Shown here in pieces: positions 34,436 through 42,534 of a DNA stretch of 64,000 nucleotides (its first letter is position 1; each line of letters begins with the position of its first letter). Both the position numbers and the translations under genes were made by a program. Origin of the DNA: Nocardioides salarius (GTDB lineage: Bacteria > Actinomycetota > Actinomycetes > Propionibacteriales > Nocardioidaceae); contig NZ_JAFBBZ010000001.1 of the NCBI RefSeq assembly GCF_016907435.1, positions 3,472,001 through 3,536,000 of the forward strand, given 5' to 3'. The notes beneath the pieces are model-generated. The model had not been told where the DNA came from and made no database searches. It was given only the letters and a program-made list of their open reading frames with translations.

Positions 34436-34861
34436 ATGGTCGACTCACCAGAGGCCGCAACAGAAGGGCGGAAGGGGGCCCTGCGCAAGAAACTGATCGT
34501 TGCGCTGCTGCTCGTCGCCGTTGTCGGGGGAGCGGCGTACTGGTTCTTGCTCAGGCCGACGCCGGTACTGGCCCCCGAGCCAGGCGAAGTGGTGGCCCTG
34601 GAACCGATCCAGGTCAACTTGGCCGACGGTCCCTACCTGCGAGTGGCGATCGCTCTCCAGGCCACTTTGGACGTAGAGGAGGAGGTCGACGGGAGCCGCG
34701 CCTTCGACGCTGCTATCGAGGTCTTCTCGAGACTACCCGTCGACGAGGTCGTCGAAACCAAGTCCAGAGACATCCTCAAGTCAGAACTCAAAGAGGTGAT
34801 CCTGGAGCTCAACGAGGGCGAGCTCATGGACATCTACTCAACCGAGTTCGTCACGCAGTAG
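34436..34861 (+). CDS. FliL-like membrane protein
   Basis: A 141-residue protein. One N-terminal helix (KKLIVALLLVAVVGGAAYWF) follows a basic segment, then a FliL-type extracytoplasmic domain with VALEPIQVNLADGPYLRVAI and the C-terminal LNEGELMDIYSTEFVTQ. FliL stabilises flagellar stators, but no other flagellar gene is in the window. The ATG at 34436 follows TAGGAGAG. It may be a stray chromosomal gene carried into the island, or a non-flagellar stomatin-like partner. Confidence 0.8.
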   Translation: MVDSPEAATEGRKGALRKKLIVALLLVAVVGGAAYWFLLRPTPVLAPEPGEVVALEPIQVNLADGPYLRVAIALQATLDVEEEVDGSRAFDAAIEVFSRLPVDEVVETKSRDILKSELKEVILELNEGELMDIYSTEFVTQ

Positions 34862-34933
34862 CGCAGGCGCGGCGTGTGCAACAGTCGTCCCGCGCAAGAG
34901 AAGGCTTCACCGTCTGAGAGCCCGCGCGGTTAA

Positions 34934-34955
34934 CAAGTCAGCGCTTGCTGACTTG
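34934..34955. promoter_or_regulatory. CmtR-type operator palindrome 1
   Basis: CAAGTCAGC-GCTT-GCTGACTTG, a perfect 9+4+9 inverted repeat upstream of the CmtR-like gene. Its GTCAGC-N4-GCTGAC core recurs 29 bases downstream. Confidence 0.8.
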
Positions 34956-34962
34956 TCATGCT

Positions 34963-34984
34963 ATGGTCAGCGTGTGCTGACCAT
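34963..34984. promoter_or_regulatory. CmtR-type operator palindrome 2, overlapping the start codon
   Basis: ATGGTCAGC-GTGT-GCTGACCAT, another perfect 9+4+9 inverted repeat with the same core as palindrome 1. It spans the GTG start at 34974, which implies a leaderless or very short leader transcript and direct autorepression. Confidence 0.8.
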
Positions 34985-35330
34985 TGCTTCCCGGGTTGGG
35001 GTGATGACTCGCCTGGGGCGAGCCATGGCCGACCCGACGCGTGCCCGGATCCTGATGAAGCTCGTGGAGGAACCCGGGTACCCGGCGCTGTTGGCGCAGG
35101 AGTTGGACCTGAGGAGGACCAATGTGTCCAATCACCTCGCCTGCCTGCTGGGCTGTGGACTCGTGGTTGCTGAGCCGAAGGGCAGGCGCACCAGCTACCG
35201 CATCGCTGATCCCCACCTCGGGGAGGCAATCTCACTGCTGCTCGACGTGGTGGTCGCCGTCGACGACGGTTCAGGGTGCCTGGGCGAGACCTGCCCACTC
35301 GGCTGCTGCGGCGCGGAGGTTCAGCGGTGA
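34974..35330 (+). CDS. cmtR: CmtR-like ArsR/SmtB-family Cd(II)/Pb(II)-sensing repressor
   Basis: A 118-residue ArsR-family protein. With the GTG start at 34974 the cysteines in VSNHLACLLGCGLVV fall at positions 57 and 61 and the one in DDGSGCLGET at 102, exactly the Cys57-Cys61-Cys102 set that binds Cd/Pb in Mycobacterium tuberculosis CmtR. This agreement supports the start over the upstream ATG at 34953. Extra cysteines (CPLGCCGAE) near the C-terminus might also bind metal. It overlaps the P1B ATPase gene by 4 bases (GTGA), matching the cmtR-ctpG type arrangement. Confidence 0.92.
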   Translation: MLTIASRVGVMTRLGRAMADPTRARILMKLVEEPGYPALLAQELDLRRTNVSNHLACLLGCGLVVAEPKGRRTSYRIADPHLGEAISLLLDVVVAVDDGSGCLGETCPLGCCGAEVQR

Positions 35331-37420
35331 GCCGCGAGTGCTGCGGCCCGGACGAGCCGACTCCGTCCGCCGACGGACGGCCAACACTTGCGATGCCGGG
35401 CGGGCCGCCCGTGAGCGCAGGTGGCGCGGATCTCCCGCCTGGCCATGACCCGGCCGACGACTGTTGCGGGCCGCGGGCGGTCTCCGCGGACGAGCCGCTC
35501 ATCTACGAGGAGCTCACGCCGTGGTGGCGCGACGGCGCGCTGCTGCTCCCCGCCCTCTCCGGCGTGCTGCTCGCTGCCAGCCTGGTGATCGGCCGCCTCG
35601 ACGCCGAACGTGTGCAGTTGATCCTCGAGTTGGGGTCCTTGGCGGCCGGGGCGTGGACCTTCGTGCCGGGTGCCTTGCGCCGGCTGCGGCGCGGCCGCCT
35701 CGGAGTCGGTCTGCTGATGACGATCGCCGCCGCCGGTGCCGTGGCGTTGGGAAGCTTCGCGGAGGCCGCGGCGCTGGCCTTCCTCTTCTCCATCGCCGAG
35801 GCGCTCGAGGAGCGCGCCATGGACAAGGCCCAGCACGGCCTCCGCGCGCTGCTCGCCCTGATCCCCGACACTGCCCGCGTCGAGCGTCGCGGCCACGAGG
35901 ACCTGGTGAGGGCGGCCGACCTCGAGATCGGCGACGTCCTCATCGTCGGCGCGGGCGAGCGCGTGTCCACCGATGGTGTCGTAGAGGAGGGCGCATCCAG
36001 CCTGGACACCGCCGCCATCACGGGGGAGGCGATCCCGGTCGCGGTTGGGCCTCGGGACGAGGTGTCTGCCGGATCCGTCAACGGCTCCGGCACGCTCCGG
36101 ATCCGCGCCACCGCCGCCGGTACGGACAACTCGCTGACGCAGATCGTGCGGCTGGTCGAGCAGGCCCACGCCCGGAAGGGCGACCGGGCGCGCCTGGCCG
36201 ACCGCATCGCCCGCCCGCTGGTCCCGGGTGTGCTTCTCCTGTCGGCAAGCGTTGCGCTTCTCGGTCTGCTGACCGATGCCCCGGGCATGTGGTTGGAGCG
36301 GGCGCTTGTCGTGCTCGTGGCGGCGTCGCCGTGCGCCATGGCTATCGCGGTGCCGGTCACCGTGATCTCGGCGATCGGTTCGGCGAGCAGGCTCGGTGTG
36401 GTCATCAAGTCCGGACAGGCCTTCGAGCAGCTGGGGACCGTGACCACGGTGGCGCTGGACAAGACGGGCACCCTGACCCGCAACCGGCCCGAGGTCGTCG
36501 CCGTGGCCGCGGCGGAGGGCTTCTCGTGTGACCAGGTGCTTGGCTGCGCCGCAGCGCTCGAGGCGACCAGCACCCACCCGCTCGCCGAGGCGATCCGTGC
36601 TGCCAGCAGCGCAGCGGTGCGGGCGACCGGCGTCGAGGAGCACGCGGGGCATGGGGTGGTCGGCACCGTTGGCGGCCGGGTCGTGCGGGTGGGCAGTCCC
36701 CGCTGGGTCGCACCGGGAGTGCTTCAGGGAGACGTGGACGGCATGGCTGCGCAGGGGATGAGCATCGTCGTGGTGGGGGTGGAGGAGCAGGTGGCGGGTG
36801 TGATCGGCGTCCGTGACGAGCTGCGACCGGAGGCCGCGGAGGCGGTCTCCATGCTGCGGGAGCGCGGCATCGAGGTGCTCATGCTCACCGGCGACAACCA
36901 GCGGACCGCTGAGGCCCTCGCGCATGAGGCCGGCATCGCGGACGTGCGGGCCGAGCAGCTTCCTGCGGACAAGGCCGACGAAGTGGCCTCACGCGCAAGC
37001 CGTAAGCCGATCGCGATGATCGGCGACGGCATCAACGACGCACCCGCACTGGCCGCTGCCACTGTGGGTATCGCGATGGGGGTGACCGGCTCCGCGGCGG
37101 CGGTCGAATCGGCAGACGTGGCGTTCACCGGTCACGACCTGCGACAGCTCCCGCTCGCCCTGGACCACGCCCGCCGCGGACGCCGGATCATGACCGGCAA
37201 CATCGGCCTCGCCGTCGTGATCATCGTCGTCCTGGTGCCGCTGGCGCTGGTGGGAACCCTTGGGCTGGCGGAGGTCGTGTTGGTCCACGAGCTGGCGGAG
37301 GTGCTCGTCATCCTCAACGGCCTGCGCGCAGCTCGGGTACAACGCGACGAGTCTCTGACCCACCCGACGATGCCCACACCCGGAGTCCCGCAACCCGCGG
37401 CGACCAGTGGCCCACGGTGA
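35327..37420 (+). CDS. P1B-type heavy-metal-exporting ATPase
   Basis: A 697-residue P-type ATPase regulated by CmtR. Motifs: TGEA (AITGEAIPV), transmembrane metal motif SPC at residues 334-336 (AASPCAMAIAVPV), phosphorylation site DKTGTLT at Asp378, the P1B HP motif in TSTHPLAEAI, hinge GDGINDAP. The SPC rather than CPC motif points to the P1B-4 group (Co/Zn/Cd-type), though the C-terminal HELAEVLVILNGLR differs from the usual HEGGT. The N-terminus has two double-cysteine motifs (ECCGPDE, DDCCGPR) instead of an HMA domain. Cd/Pb export is inferred from the CmtR partner. Confidence 0.92.
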   Translation: MSRECCGPDEPTPSADGRPTLAMPGGPPVSAGGADLPPGHDPADDCCGPRAVSADEPLIYEELTPWWRDGALLLPALSGVLLAASLVIGRLDAERVQLILELGSLAAGAWTFVPGALRRLRRGRLGVGLLMTIAAAGAVALGSFAEAAALAFLFSIAEALEERAMDKAQHGLRALLALIPDTARVERRGHEDLVRAADLEIGDVLIVGAGERVSTDGVVEEGASSLDTAAITGEAIPVAVGPRDEVSAGSVNGSGTLRIRATAAGTDNSLTQIVRLVEQAHARKGDRARLADRIARPLVPGVLLLSASVALLGLLTDAPGMWLERALVVLVAASPCAMAIAVPVTVISAIGSASRLGVVIKSGQAFEQLGTVTTVALDKTGTLTRNRPEVVAVAAAEGFSCDQVLGCAAALEATSTHPLAEAIRAASSAAVRATGVEEHAGHGVVGTVGGRVVRVGSPRWVAPGVLQGDVDGMAAQGMSIVVVGVEEQVAGVIGVRDELRPEAAEAVSMLRERGIEVLMLTGDNQRTAEALAHEAGIADVRAEQLPADKADEVASRASRKPIAMIGDGINDAPALAAATVGIAMGVTGSAAAVESADVAFTGHDLRQLPLALDHARRGRRIMTGNIGLAVVIIVVLVPLALVGTLGLAEVVLVHELAEVLVILNGLRAARVQRDESLTHPTMPTPGVPQPAATSGPR

Positions 37421-37893
37421 TGAGACGAGCTGACGCCGGAGCGGCGGTGCCCCCGCTGGGGTTGTGCCTGGCGGCAGCCCTGGCGCAACGCCTCCTCGCA
37501 CGACCTGCTTCGCGCAGGGGGCGCAGGCCGCGACGCCCGTTTGCGGCGGCCACCACCGCCGCGTCTGTAGGAGTCCTCGTCGCACCTGTGTTGCGGTTTC
37601 GCGCCCGGCGCACGACCGTCGACCCGCGACCCGGCGCTGCACCCTCCGCACTGGTCACCGACGGGCTGAACAGTCACACCCGCAACCCGATGTACGTCGG
37701 GATGGCTGGCCTCCTGGTCGCGCACGCGCTGTGGTGGGGACGAGCTCGCACCGTCGTTCCTCTGGTGGGGTTCGTCGCCTGGATGGACCGGGTCCAGATC
37801 CCGGACGAGGAGGCCGCATTGCGATCGCGGTTCGGCGCCGACTTCGAGGCCTATGCGTCGCGGGTGCCACGGTGGCTGGTCACACTCTGGTAG
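37420..37893 (+). CDS. Isoprenylcysteine carboxyl methyltransferase (ICMT)-like membrane protein
   Basis: A 157-residue protein with three to four helices. The family signature LVTDGLNSHTRNPMYVGMAG is followed by IPDEEAALRSRFGADFEAYA, both typical of ICMT/NnrU-type phospholipid or protein methyltransferases. The ATG at 37420 overlaps the ATPase stop (TGATG), so it belongs to the CmtR operon. Such small proteins often accompany metal ATPases; their role is unknown. Confidence 0.82.
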   Translation: MRRADAGAAVPPLGLCLAAALAQRLLARPASRRGRRPRRPFAAATTAASVGVLVAPVLRFRARRTTVDPRPGAAPSALVTDGLNSHTRNPMYVGMAGLLVAHALWWGRARTVVPLVGFVAWMDRVQIPDEEAALRSRFGADFEAYASRVPRWLVTLW

Positions 37894-38919
37894 CCCGCTC
37901 GCGGCGGGTACGCCAGCAGGCCGCGAGCACGCTCCCGACACCGAGGGCGTAGGCGGTGCTGGCCGGCAACGCCCCCAGCCGGACGGCGAGCGTGGGGCCC
38001 TCTCGACGTACACGGAGACGACCGTGGCCCCGGACCGCGCCGCGGGAAGCCGAGCGATCGCACCGCCGTCGGGCGCGATCGCCCCGGAGATCCCGTTCAT
38101 CGATGAGACGACGACCGAGCGGCCCAGCTCGACGGCGCGGGCTCGGGTGAGCATCCACCGCTGCTGCTGGGCGGTTCCCAGGAACATGGCGTTGCTGGTC
38201 TGGACGACGCCAACTGGGCGCCCTGGGCCACCTGCTCGCGCAGGACGTCGTCGTAGGCGACGTCGAAGCACAGGGCCGTGGCCAGCATCAGGTCGTCGAC
38301 CAGGAGCGCCGAGGGCGCAGTGCCGGGCATGATGTCCCGCCCGATGTCGCCACGCGGGTGGAGATTCGCTCCGCGAGCGGGCGCAGTGGCAGGTATTCCC
38401 CGAACGGCACGAGGTGCTGCTTGGTGTAACGACCTGCGGGGCCTTCGTTGGTCCACACGACGGCTTGGTTGAGCGCGGTCGAGGTCGTCGGACCATCGAC
38501 AATCGAGCCAGCCAGCACGGGGGCGCCGGAGACCTCCACCGCGGTCAGAAGCGCGTCCCGCGCGGTGGTGTCCGCGGCGGGGTCCGCAGCCGTGGCGTTC
38601 TAGGGCCACACGACCAGGTCCGGGACCGGACCGGCGGACCCCCAAGTGCGAGCCAGCCGCTGGGTCTCGAGGACCAGTGCTTGGGGACCTTCCGGTGAGG
38701 CGCGGCGACGTCGGTGCCATCACCGGGCACCTCTGCCTGGACGACGGCGATGGTAACGGACCTCGGCCGAGAGGCAGCAGCCCCGGCGCGCTTCTCCGGG
38801 AGCCAGGCCACCGAGGCCAGCAGGCCCACCCCACCGACCACGCACGAGATCAAGACAGGGCGAGTCAGGACCAGGACGGGACGTTGCGCACGGACGGCTT
38901 TCCGCACCACGAACCCCAC
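37880..38919 (-). pseudogene. Decayed apolipoprotein N-acyltransferase (lnt remnant)
   Basis: Homology to the two intact Lnt proteins is scattered over three frames: AVVQAEVPGDGTDVAAPHRK (frame 1), LNQAVVWTNEGPAGRYTKQH (frame 2) and VQTSNAMFLGTAQQQRWMLT (frame 3), with ALCFDVAYDDVLREQVAQGA in another stretch. The codon for the catalytic Glu in the WPEN motif is a TAG stop (38600-38602, complement). The N-terminal membrane half is missing; the remnant is fused upstream to a tlpA fragment. Non-functional. Confidence 0.9.
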
Positions 38920-39191
38920 ACGTTGATTACCGCCGGTCGACCGCGCAGGTCGTCGCTGTCGAGCTGAGTCCCGTCCAGCAGCGACGCGGTGAAGCGCGTT
39001 AGCGGGCGCCGGTCCTCCGGCTCGTACTGCTGCACCACGTCAGCGCCGTCGAAGCTCCTACTGGTGGAGCTTGGGGTGGACGTGCCCGACTGAGACATCG
39101 AAGTCCAGCACGCCACTGCGGCGAGAGTAAGGCCGATGGAGGCCAGACAGACCGCTAACCTCCAGACCGGCCTCACAACGGGGCCTGCCAA
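38890..39191 (-). pseudogene. tlpA-like remnant (truncated after the active-site CG)
   Basis: Encodes an N-terminal anchor (RLAVCLASIGLTLAAVACWT), then VVQQYEPEDRRPLTRFTASL and [13 protein letters not shown], breaking off inside the WCGPC motif where it joins lnt-derived sequence. It matches residues ~1-85 of the intact protein at 23269. Confidence 0.88.
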
Positions 39192-39199
39192 CCGGCAGC

Positions 39200-39665
39200 A
39201 GACCGCCCCCGCGGGTGATCCACAGGGAGCGGTGCCGCACCCGGGCGAACACGCTCACCGCGCGCGTCAGCGAGACGGCGGCGAGCAGGAAGGGCAGCCC
39301 GAGACCCGGGGCATAGGCGAGGGACAGGATGGCTCCCCCTCGGCGGTGGCCGACGTCGTGGACAGCGTCAGCACAGCGGTCAGGGCGGGGCCGATGCACG
39401 GCGTCCAGCCGACCGCGAATACCGCACCCAGCAGCGGCGCGCCGGCCAGGCTGAGCCGCGGGGTCAGCCGCGGCCGCACCGACGTCGCTGGATCCTTCCT
39501 CGCCGAGGATGCGGCTGTCCGTGCGAACCACGGCGCTCTCTTGGGCGCGCGTCTCCATCGCTGCTGCACCGCCGTCGTCGCGGGTTTGACCCACGAGCAG
39601 CAGGGTCGCTAGCGCCGCCACGACGATGGCGCCGGCCCCGATGGTTGCCTTGGTCCGCTTCGCAC
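39200..39665 (-). pseudogene. Fused dsbA-ccdA remnant
   Basis: The 5' part (from GTG at 39665) resembles the first ~45 residues of the DsbA-like protein (SAVVRTDSRILGEEGSS), with a one-base loss just after the start. It then jumps to the second half of ccdA ([40 protein letters not shown]). The VKOR gene and much of dsbA and ccdA are deleted. Together with the next two remnants this is a decayed paralogue of the 21236-23856 operon. Confidence 0.88.
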
Positions 39666-39687
39666 TGGTCTCCGCCTCTCACTGGTC

Positions 39688-39704
39688 TACTATGCGCGAT
39701 AGCA
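39688..39704. promoter_or_regulatory. BlaI-type operator dyad (site 5), in front of the decayed operon
   Basis: TACTATGCGCGATAGCA (one mismatch to the dyad). It is 22 bases from the remnant dsbA start, exactly the spacing at site 2 before the intact dsbA-like gene. It also lies 54 bases from the ArsR start on the other side. Confidence 0.75.
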
Positions 39705-39758
39705 GCAATCGGGTGGACAGGCTAAAGACTGGGGACGGGGGCCCTCTAGCATCGCAAC

Positions 39759-40130
39759 ATGACGATGATGTCGACCCTGAGCGATGCCACTGGGCGAGCC
39801 GCGGGACAGTCGGGCGCGGAGGCGTCAGCCGCCCTGTTCCGCGCCCTCGGCGATCCGTCGCGGCTGGCGATCCTGGCTCACCTCCACCTCGGGCCCCATC
39901 GGGTGGTCGACCTTGTGGAGCACCTCGGCCTCGCGCAGTCCACCGTCTCCAAGCATCTGGTCTGCCTGCGCGACTGCGGGTTGGTGCAGTCTCGACCTCG
40001 GGGGCGTGCGTCCGTGTTCTCGCTGACCCCCGGGGTTGCGGTGCGAGAGGTGCTGGCGGCGGCGGAGCGGGTCCTCGCGGCCACCGGCGGGGCCGTCACG
40101 GACTGCCCGACGGTCGGGGGTGACCTCTGA
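39759..40130 (+). CDS. ArsR/SmtB-family metal-responsive repressor
   Basis: A 123-residue winged-helix protein: ALFRALGDPSRLAILAHL, HTH with LGLAQSTVSKHLVCLRDCGL, and wing SRPRGRASVFSLT. Cysteines at the recognition helix (VCLRDCG) and the C-terminus (TDCPTVGG) may form a metal site; the sensed ion cannot be assigned. ATG at 39759, with further in-frame ATGs at 39765 and 39768 and no clear ribosome-binding site, suggests a leaderless start. Coupled to the CDF gene (TGATG). Confidence 0.88.
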   Translation: MTMMSTLSDATGRAAGQSGAEASAALFRALGDPSRLAILAHLHLGPHRVVDLVEHLGLAQSTVSKHLVCLRDCGLVQSRPRGRASVFSLTPGVAVREVLAAAERVLAATGGAVTDCPTVGGDL

Positions 40131-41035
40131 TGGGCGCCGGTCACGGGCAGGGGCACGGGCATGCGGGCGGTCGTCATCGGTGGCGCCTTGCTCTGGCCGT
40201 CGGTCTGGTCGCGAGCTTCTTCACGGTCGAGCTGGTCGTCGGACTTCTTGGTGGCTCGCTGGCGCTGATCTCGGACGCAGGCCACATGGCGGCGGACGTG
40301 GTCGCCCTGGGTGCGGCGCTGGTGGCGACCAAGATCGCCACTCTGCCCGATGCGTCGGGACGTCGTACCTACGGCTCCTATCGCGCCGAGGTGTTCGCGT
40401 CCGGTCTGACCGTCCTGATCATGCTCGGGGTTGCCGTCTACGTCGTGGTGGAGGCGATCACCCGCATCGGCGAGACCATCGAGCCGGCCTTCGGTCCGAT
40501 GATGATCGTCGGCGCCATCGGCCTGGCGATCAACCTTGTCTGCCTCGTGCTGCTCCGGGGCGGCGCCCAGGAGTCGATCAACGTCAAGGGCGCCTACCTC
40601 GAAGTCATGGCTGACGCGGCCGGCAGTGTGGGCGTCCTTGTGGCCGGCGTGCTAGTCGGCCTCACTGGCGACGGTCTGTGGGACACCTTGGTTGCCATGG
40701 CGATCGGCGTGTTTGTCGCCGTTCGTGCCGTGATCCTCGGACGCGAGGTCTTGGCCGTCCTCGGCCAGCACGCGCCCGACGATGTCGACCTCGCTGCCGT
40801 CGTGCGCGACCTCGAGGCCCTGCCGGGTGTGGCCGAGATCCACGACCTCCACGCCTGGACGCTCACCTCGGGCATGAACGTCGCCACGGCTCACCTCGTG
40901 GTGAAGGACGGCGCCGACACCCAGACCGTGCTGAGCGGCGCCCAGACGGCTCTGCGGGACGGTCACGGCATCGAGCACGCGACCCTCCAGGTCGAGGTCG
41001 ACCCCGCCCGCGAGTGTCACGAAGCGACCTGGTGA
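40130..41035 (+). CDS. Cation diffusion facilitator (CzcD/ZitB-like), second copy
   Basis: A 301-residue CDF exporter closely similar to the one at 20251-21150 over its whole length, including the His-rich N-terminus (MGAGHGQGHGHAGGRHRW), SDAGHMAADV and the C-terminal ECHEATW. Here it is paired with an ArsR repressor, whereas the other copy sits under a BlaI-type dyad. Substrate probably Zn/Co/Cd. Confidence 0.92.
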   Translation: MGAGHGQGHGHAGGRHRWRLALAVGLVASFFTVELVVGLLGGSLALISDAGHMAADVVALGAALVATKIATLPDASGRRTYGSYRAEVFASGLTVLIMLGVAVYVVVEAITRIGETIEPAFGPMMIVGAIGLAINLVCLVLLRGGAQESINVKGAYLEVMADAAGSVGVLVAGVLVGLTGDGLWDTLVAMAIGVFVAVRAVILGREVLAVLGQHAPDDVDLAAVVRDLEALPGVAEIHDLHAWTLTSGMNVATAHLVVKDGADTQTVLSGAQTALRDGHGIEHATLQVEVDPARECHEATW

Positions 41036-41072
41036 CCTTCCCAAACGCGCAGCCAGGGCCTGTTCGAAGGCA

Positions 41073-41092
41073 TTCGTGAAATCATTCACAAA
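41073..41092. promoter_or_regulatory. Rex-type redox operator upstream of cydAB
   Basis: TTCGTGAAATCATTCACAAA, an inverted repeat close to the actinobacterial Rex consensus (TGTGAA-N4-TTCACA), one mismatch in the core. It lies about 40 bases before the cydA start. In Streptomyces, Rex represses cydABCD when NADH is low; the rex gene itself is not in the window. Confidence 0.75.
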
Positions 41093-41130
41093 GTCTGGCG
41101 CAGCAAGCGCAGGTCCGTAGCGTTGGTGAC

Positions 41131-42534
41131 GTGGTGACTCCGGAGATTGTCCTCGATGCCGTCGTGCAAGCCACCGCGGGAGCCGAACCAGCGGGCCTGC
41201 TTCCGGCCCGTCAGCAGATGGCGTTGTCACTGGGGTGGCACATCGTGCTGGCGTGCTTCGGCGTCGCGTTCCCGGCGATGATCTTCGTGATGCACCTGCG
41301 GGGGATCCGACGCCAGGATCCGGTCGCGCTCACCCTCGCCCAGAGGTGGGCGAAGGTGTCGGCGGTCCTGTTCGCGATCGGTGCGGTCTCGGGCACGGTC
41401 CTCAGCTTCGAGATGGGTGTCCTGTGGCCGGGCCTGATGGGCAGGTACGGCGACGTGCTCGGCCTGCCCTTCGCCTTCGAGGGGCTGGCCTTCTTCCTCG
41501 AGGCGATCTTCTTGGGCATCTACCTCTACGGCTGGGGTCGCATGCCACCCAAGCGACACGTCCTGATGGTGCTCCCGATGGCCGTCACCGGCATCGTCGG
41601 GGCTTACTGCGTCGTCGCCGTCAATGCCTGGATGAACGTGCCTACCGGCTTCCGCATGGTCGGCGGTGACGTTACCGACGTCCAGCCGTGGACGGTGCTG
41701 TTCAACCAGCATGCGTTCCTGCAGTTCGCCCACATGTGGGTCGGCGCCTACATGGTGGCCGGGTTCACCATCGCGGGTGTCTACGCCGTCGGGATGTTGC
41801 GTGGGCGTCGCGACAGCCACCACCGGCTGGGATTCATGGTCCCGTTCGTGTTCGCCTCCGTCGCCGCGCTCACCCAGCCGTTCGTCGGGCACGTGCTCGG
41901 CGCCGGCCTCGACGACCGGCAGCCCGCGAAGCTGGCGGCGTTCGAGCTCGCGGAGACCACCGAGAGCCCCTCGCCGCTGCGGCTCGGCGGCGTCCTGGTC
42001 GACGGAGAGGTCGTCGGTGCGATCGACATCCCGGTCCTGGGCTCGCTGATCGCGATGAACTCGCTCGACGAGCCGGTACCCGGCCTCGACACCATTCCCG
42101 AGGAGGACCGGCCGCCGGTCAACATCACCCATCTCGCCTTCCAGACCATGGTCGGGATCGGCACGCTGCTCGCCGCCGGTGTCGCCTGGTTCTGGATCCA
42201 GCGGCGGCGCGGGCGGGACCTCTTGACGAAGAAGTGGTTCCTGCGGGCCGCAGCCGTCGCCGGGCCGCTGGCCGTGATCGCGCTCGAGGCCGGGTGGGTG
42301 GCCACCGAGGTGGGCCGACAGCCGTGGATCGTGTACGGCGTGATGCGCACACCCGAGGCGGTCGGCGACTACAACTCGACGCTCTGGTTGCTGCTCGGCA
42401 TCTCGACGGTCATCTACGCCGCGATGACGATCGGTGCCGTTGTGGTCCTGAGGTCGATGGCGCGCCGGTGGCGCGAGGGCGACACCGACTTGCCCAGCCC
42501 GTACGCCCCGGAGACCCGGGAGGCGGGTCGATGA
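41131..42534 (+). CDS. cydA: Cytochrome bd-type quinol oxidase subunit I
   Basis: A 467-residue nine-helix subunit. It carries hemes b558, b595 and d and oxidises quinol while reducing oxygen. Visible family features are SLGWHIVLACFG (heme histidine), FNQHAFLQFAHMW, and GRQPWIVYGVMRTPEAV. The quinol loop is short, as in the cyanide-insensitive or S-type. GTG start at 41131. The stop overlaps the cydB ATG (ATGA). No cydCD follows; the operon is cut by an IS3 element 21 bases after cydB. Confidence 0.94.
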   Translation: MVTPEIVLDAVVQATAGAEPAGLLPARQQMALSLGWHIVLACFGVAFPAMIFVMHLRGIRRQDPVALTLAQRWAKVSAVLFAIGAVSGTVLSFEMGVLWPGLMGRYGDVLGLPFAFEGLAFFLEAIFLGIYLYGWGRMPPKRHVLMVLPMAVTGIVGAYCVVAVNAWMNVPTGFRMVGGDVTDVQPWTVLFNQHAFLQFAHMWVGAYMVAGFTIAGVYAVGMLRGRRDSHHRLGFMVPFVFASVAALTQPFVGHVLGAGLDDRQPAKLAAFELAETTESPSPLRLGGVLVDGEVVGAIDIPVLGSLIAMNSLDEPVPGLDTIPEEDRPPVNITHLAFQTMVGIGTLLAAGVAWFWIQRRRGRDLLTKKWFLRAAAVAGPLAVIALEAGWVATEVGRQPWIVYGVMRTPEAVGDYNSTLWLLLGISTVIYAAMTIGAVVVLRSMARRWREGDTDLPSPYAPETREAGR

